DNA of 64,000 nt, from positions 107,021,265 through 107,085,264 of the forward strand of contig CM067081.1 in assembly GCA_034008185.1 (NCBI GenBank), in the 5' to 3' direction. The notes under the pieces were generated by a model, which was not told the DNA's origin, made no database searches, and saw only the letters and a list, made by a program, of their open reading frames with translations. Positions 60,401 through 64,000 of the stretch are shown piece after piece; positions within the stretch are counted from its first letter, which is position 1; the number at the start of each line of letters is the position of its first letter. The DNA comes from Gorsachius magnificus. Taxonomy: Eukaryota > Chordata > Aves > Pelecaniformes > Ardeidae. The translations under genes were made by a program, and so were the position numbers.

Positions 60401-63400
60401 CTTTTGTTTCCAATATTTGGTGTGACATGGTTAAAACTTAAGAGTTACATACCCTGCATTAAAGATACACATCTGATAGGTGAGAGCTTATTAGGATCTC
60501 TAGAATCCAGACTTGCACATCACTGAGGCTTTAAGCTGTCTAAGCATTTGTTGTGAACAGTGTTCATCCTGATCTGCTCAAAGTCAGGATAAAAGGAATT
60601 AATTAACAAATTGCATTTTAAAGGGAAAGGAAAATAACTTCTATGAGATCACATAACATGCACAGCAATAGAAATAAGCTTCTATTTTCCCATGCAAATG
60701 CTGTATATATAGTGCTACTTAGGTGAAGACAGGGTAAATGGGTATTTCTCTGTGTTTAGTATCATAAAAAAACAGGACCCTTCATTAATATGAAAATACT
60801 AAAAATAGCTATGTCCTTGAAATAACACCTACAGTAGTTTTCTGCCAAGTTGATCAGTGTTCCCAGAAAAAAACAATCTTATTCCATTACGTCCCCTACA
60901 GCATCCCTGTGTGTTTCTGTGTGATTGAACATGATAGCTATCTTATGTACAAATTGTTCTAGACACACACCTGATAGCATTGGCAATATGCAGCAAAGAC
61001 AGATGACCAGCAAATGTCTCCAGAGAACTGGAAGGATGTCATTCTAAACTCTGTGAACAATGCAAGGTCCTTATCATTATGAGAATGCAAATGAAGAGTA
61101 AGATTAACTACCTAGTGTGAGCCAGATGTATACAAGTAAAACTAATTAAATCATTTTTTTTTACAGAAGAGCCACAGAAAATTCCTTCTTTGTACTCAAG
61201 TGGAGAACTCAAAATGCTGGAGTTATCTTCCAGATGTTTGTTTGCATAATTTGAGAAGAGGAGGGCTTGCAGCCAGGTTTTATACTATTTTTGAAAAACA
61301 TACAATACGCCTGATGGTAGACTTTTGGTGACTTGAAAAACTAGGTGATCCTTCGCTACAATACTTTATGATCAATTATCATCTATTTTGATCTAAAGGT
61401 CTTATCTCTCTTAAGACCTGAGCCGTGCAAAAAGACAAGAGAAAAAAGAGGGGAAAATTAATTAGCTCAGTAAAGTCTTCTTGAACCATATTTGAAACAG
61501 AACTAAGGATACATTCTACAAATGTACTGTAGATTAGCACTCAGGTCAGCAGGTAGCAATTAGTGAAGAAAAGCAGCAATTGTGTCTGATCTTTGCCCAA
61601 GAGTTCTGCTTGCCCTTGCGCTCCCTTTTATGCCCATGCACTAGTATTCACTAATCATTCAATCAATTGCTACTGCTCATTAACAACTCTTCTGGCTATT
61701 GGTATAACAATGAAGGCATTACACCAAGCTGTAAGCTCATTTTTTTATGACATAAATATACATGGGGAGAAAATGGCAAACACTTAACATAATCTTGTAA
61801 TAGAAGCAAACTCCTCTCCCTTTAAAATATGCAGTGGAAGAGTGTGAATTACAGTTATCTAAACGACCTTAAATCTACAGTTTTCCAGCTTCAAACTGCT
61901 TGATCTCCCTACTTAGCCTATAAAAGATATATATATGCACACATATATATACACATACACTTGTGCATTTATAGGTGTAAGAATTCACATCAGAATGTTT
62001 CATAAGATATTCAAACATACTAATTGGCCCATAATCATTCCCTCCTCTTCACATTTGAAATAATTAGAGATTTCATGTTCTGATTACTGTGAGGTGCTAA
62101 TGACTTTTTTAAAGAACGTTTGTAACCAACAGTTAATCATAAGGTACACTCTGGTTTTATAAAATTAGGGTAAGATGTTAAATAAACCTATATATTAAAT
62201 ACCATGTTCTCCTCAAAGCTTGAGGGAATCAGAGAAAATAGAATATTCAGGTGAGAAGAGGAAAAGGCTAGAAGAGTAGAAGTGTAACTAGATACTTGCA
62301 AAGAGCATTATGGGTTTACTGCATGGCCCCATATACCAATCCGTCAAACAAAATTTGTTCTATGCATGCTGGATTAACAGTTCCATGTTTGTTTTTTAGT
62401 GTAAGGTTTTTCTAGCTTTATCTAGTAATCTCTAGCAGTAATTAATATTCTTCACCATGTTGCTTCTAAAATGACAGTTTAAACTCCTTGGGGAAAGATC
62501 ACAAACTTGATTTTTCTATGCAAAGCATCTAGCAATCTTCTGTCCTTTATAAGTTAGTGGATAAAATGTGGTTCTCGAAGCATCTTTATTCCACATAACA
62601 GACACTTTTAATTCATCACACATTGAACCAAATTAATTTCAAAATGTAGCATGAAGCCCTCAAAAAAATCTTTCACACATATTTCTAGTAGCTGAATGCA
62701 ATTTACTCTAAATGTTCTTAAAAGAGAATTTCAGAAAGCCTCAGGATGTTTGAGTGCCATTGCCTCCTAATGAATACGAACACAGGTAACTAGCATCACT
62801 GTATTTTCAGACTACCTGGCATATTTGCTGGATAGCCAAGGAATTAAATGGCTTAATCAAGAGTCCAAGGTGCCCATGCAGGTCTAAGTTGAGCTTAATG
62901 CAACTATCTAGCTCATTTTTTTTCTACCCTTCCATAATTTTCTTCTTATTTTAGCCTTCTCAGAGTCTTGCTAACCACTTGCATTTGACAGATTTTGAAA
63001 TGTCCAAAAATATATAACCTTTCCAAATTTCATATTTTGCATCAAAGTTTTATTTTACATAATTTCTCCTCTGTTACTAACAAGCTCTCTACTTTTCCTA
63101 ATCAGAATTACTATCCTAGAGCTAATGTTTAGTTTATATTATGGATTCTTTGAACTAGAAAGAAACTCAGTCTTTTAAGTGTCATGGTGACTTGTAGTAG
63201 CATTAGTACAATATCCACTGACAGTCTAGGAAATAAGAGGCGGAAGGCATGTAGGGAGAAGCAGTAAGATGTTCGGCAGTCACTGAGAGTTCATTTCTGC
63301 CAGCCTAGCTATCACTTCACAGAACTAACCCTTCACATTTTTGCAGAACACACACAACTGTTTTCTTAATTGCATGCTACAAACATCAGTATCTGAGAAA

Positions 63401-64000
63401 CTTGTTTAGTAAAATAAGACCATTAATAACTGGAAATAATGTTTCATGTTTTTATTTAGTTTCATGACACAATATTTTAAAACACTCCTGTTTTTTTTCA
63501 AAATCACGTCACTACACCATTCAAGTGGGAGATTTTCAAATCGGTACCTAAATCAGCACTTAGGAAGTAATACTTTAGGCAGAATCTCTTCTAAGTTAAA
63601 TGAAAAAAAAGAATTCTCACTATGTTCTATGTCCTGCCTGCCTGAATGTGCAGTAAAGCATAAAGAGTAAATATTAGTTAACCATTTTCTATGTTTACAA
63701 AGAGGTAATATTTAATATTATCTTAGGCCAAACCAAACCTACTTCATTTTTCCATTTAGACCAATAATATTTTTTCCTGTAAATCCTACAGAATTATTTT
63801 GATACACATTTACAGCAAATAAAAACAACTCTGGCAATACTTTTGACGAAGAAAATACATAATGTTCATTTTATGTAAGTAGGTGCATAGTTTAATATAG
63901 AACACGGGTATTCACTTATTAACTGTTGTCTTTATCTGTATTTGCATTATAGAAATTTGGTCGTATGCATGTAGTAATTGTAAGTACACAGTAAAAAAAG
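57486..64000. other. AT-rich noncoding DNA, 6.5 kb
   Basis: No gene, RNA or transposon is recognised. A TATATG/CACATA microsatellite lies at about 61925-61965. The stretches 58690-58860 and 59600-59780 have TAAT-rich, non-repetitive composition and are possible conserved noncoding elements. The window ends in unique sequence. Confidence 0.5.

Overview
The window is vertebrate nuclear DNA, almost certainly from a bird. Three CR1 LINE copies end in the diagnostic ATTCTATG octamer repeat, or its reverse complement, and more degraded CR1 pieces lie among them. The long-terminal-repeat (LTR) families are of avian endogenous-retrovirus type, and one has the TGTCCTGGTTTCGGCTGGGA start common in Neoaves. 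Unique sequence is AT-rich with no bacterial-style gene packing. Long open frames occur only inside retroelements. I find no host protein-coding gene that I can name, no tRNA or rRNA gene and no CRISPR array. The window looks intergenic or intronic, or like a gene desert.

Layout. 1-28.6 kb: AT-rich noncoding DNA with a GGGAA microsatellite (1.43 kb), a GC-rich block with an A-rich tail on the minus strand (about 3.97-4.40 kb), an ancient CR1 piece (7.3 kb), a 74-bp CR1 tail (10.8 kb), an old CR1 3' end (17.7 kb) and a probable degraded LTR (21.2-21.8 kb). 28.6-44.4 kb: two solo LTRs of one family in opposite orientation (28602-29170 minus, 43771-44356 plus), each with its own 4-bp target-site duplication. 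Between them lie a well-preserved CR1 (31475-32255, minus) and a different probable LTR (39717-40208). 44.4-50.7 kb: unique DNA and a plus-strand CR1 (48911-49445).

50.7-55.9 kb is the centre of interest. A defective two-LTR provirus (50880-55799) lies inside an old CR1 copy, which it splits. It is bounded by a perfect 5-bp duplication, AGTCT. It keeps a primer-binding site, a frameshifted gag (coiled-coil N-terminus, cysteine-free basic C-terminus) and the transmembrane end of env. Most of pro-pol and the env surface region are gone. In their place are a small membrane-type ORF and about 0.9 kb of AT-rich sequence that looks unlike the rest of the provirus. At 56913-57480 there is an intact-looking ERVL-type solo LTR with a perfect ATGCC duplication. 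57.5-64 kb is again AT-rich unique DNA.

The genes do not form a pathway. The window records successive transposition: ancient CR1, younger CR1, LTR elements inserted and reduced to solo LTRs, and a provirus nested in CR1. Some unexplained stretches may be conserved regulatory DNA or noncoding exons. These are listed as leads only.
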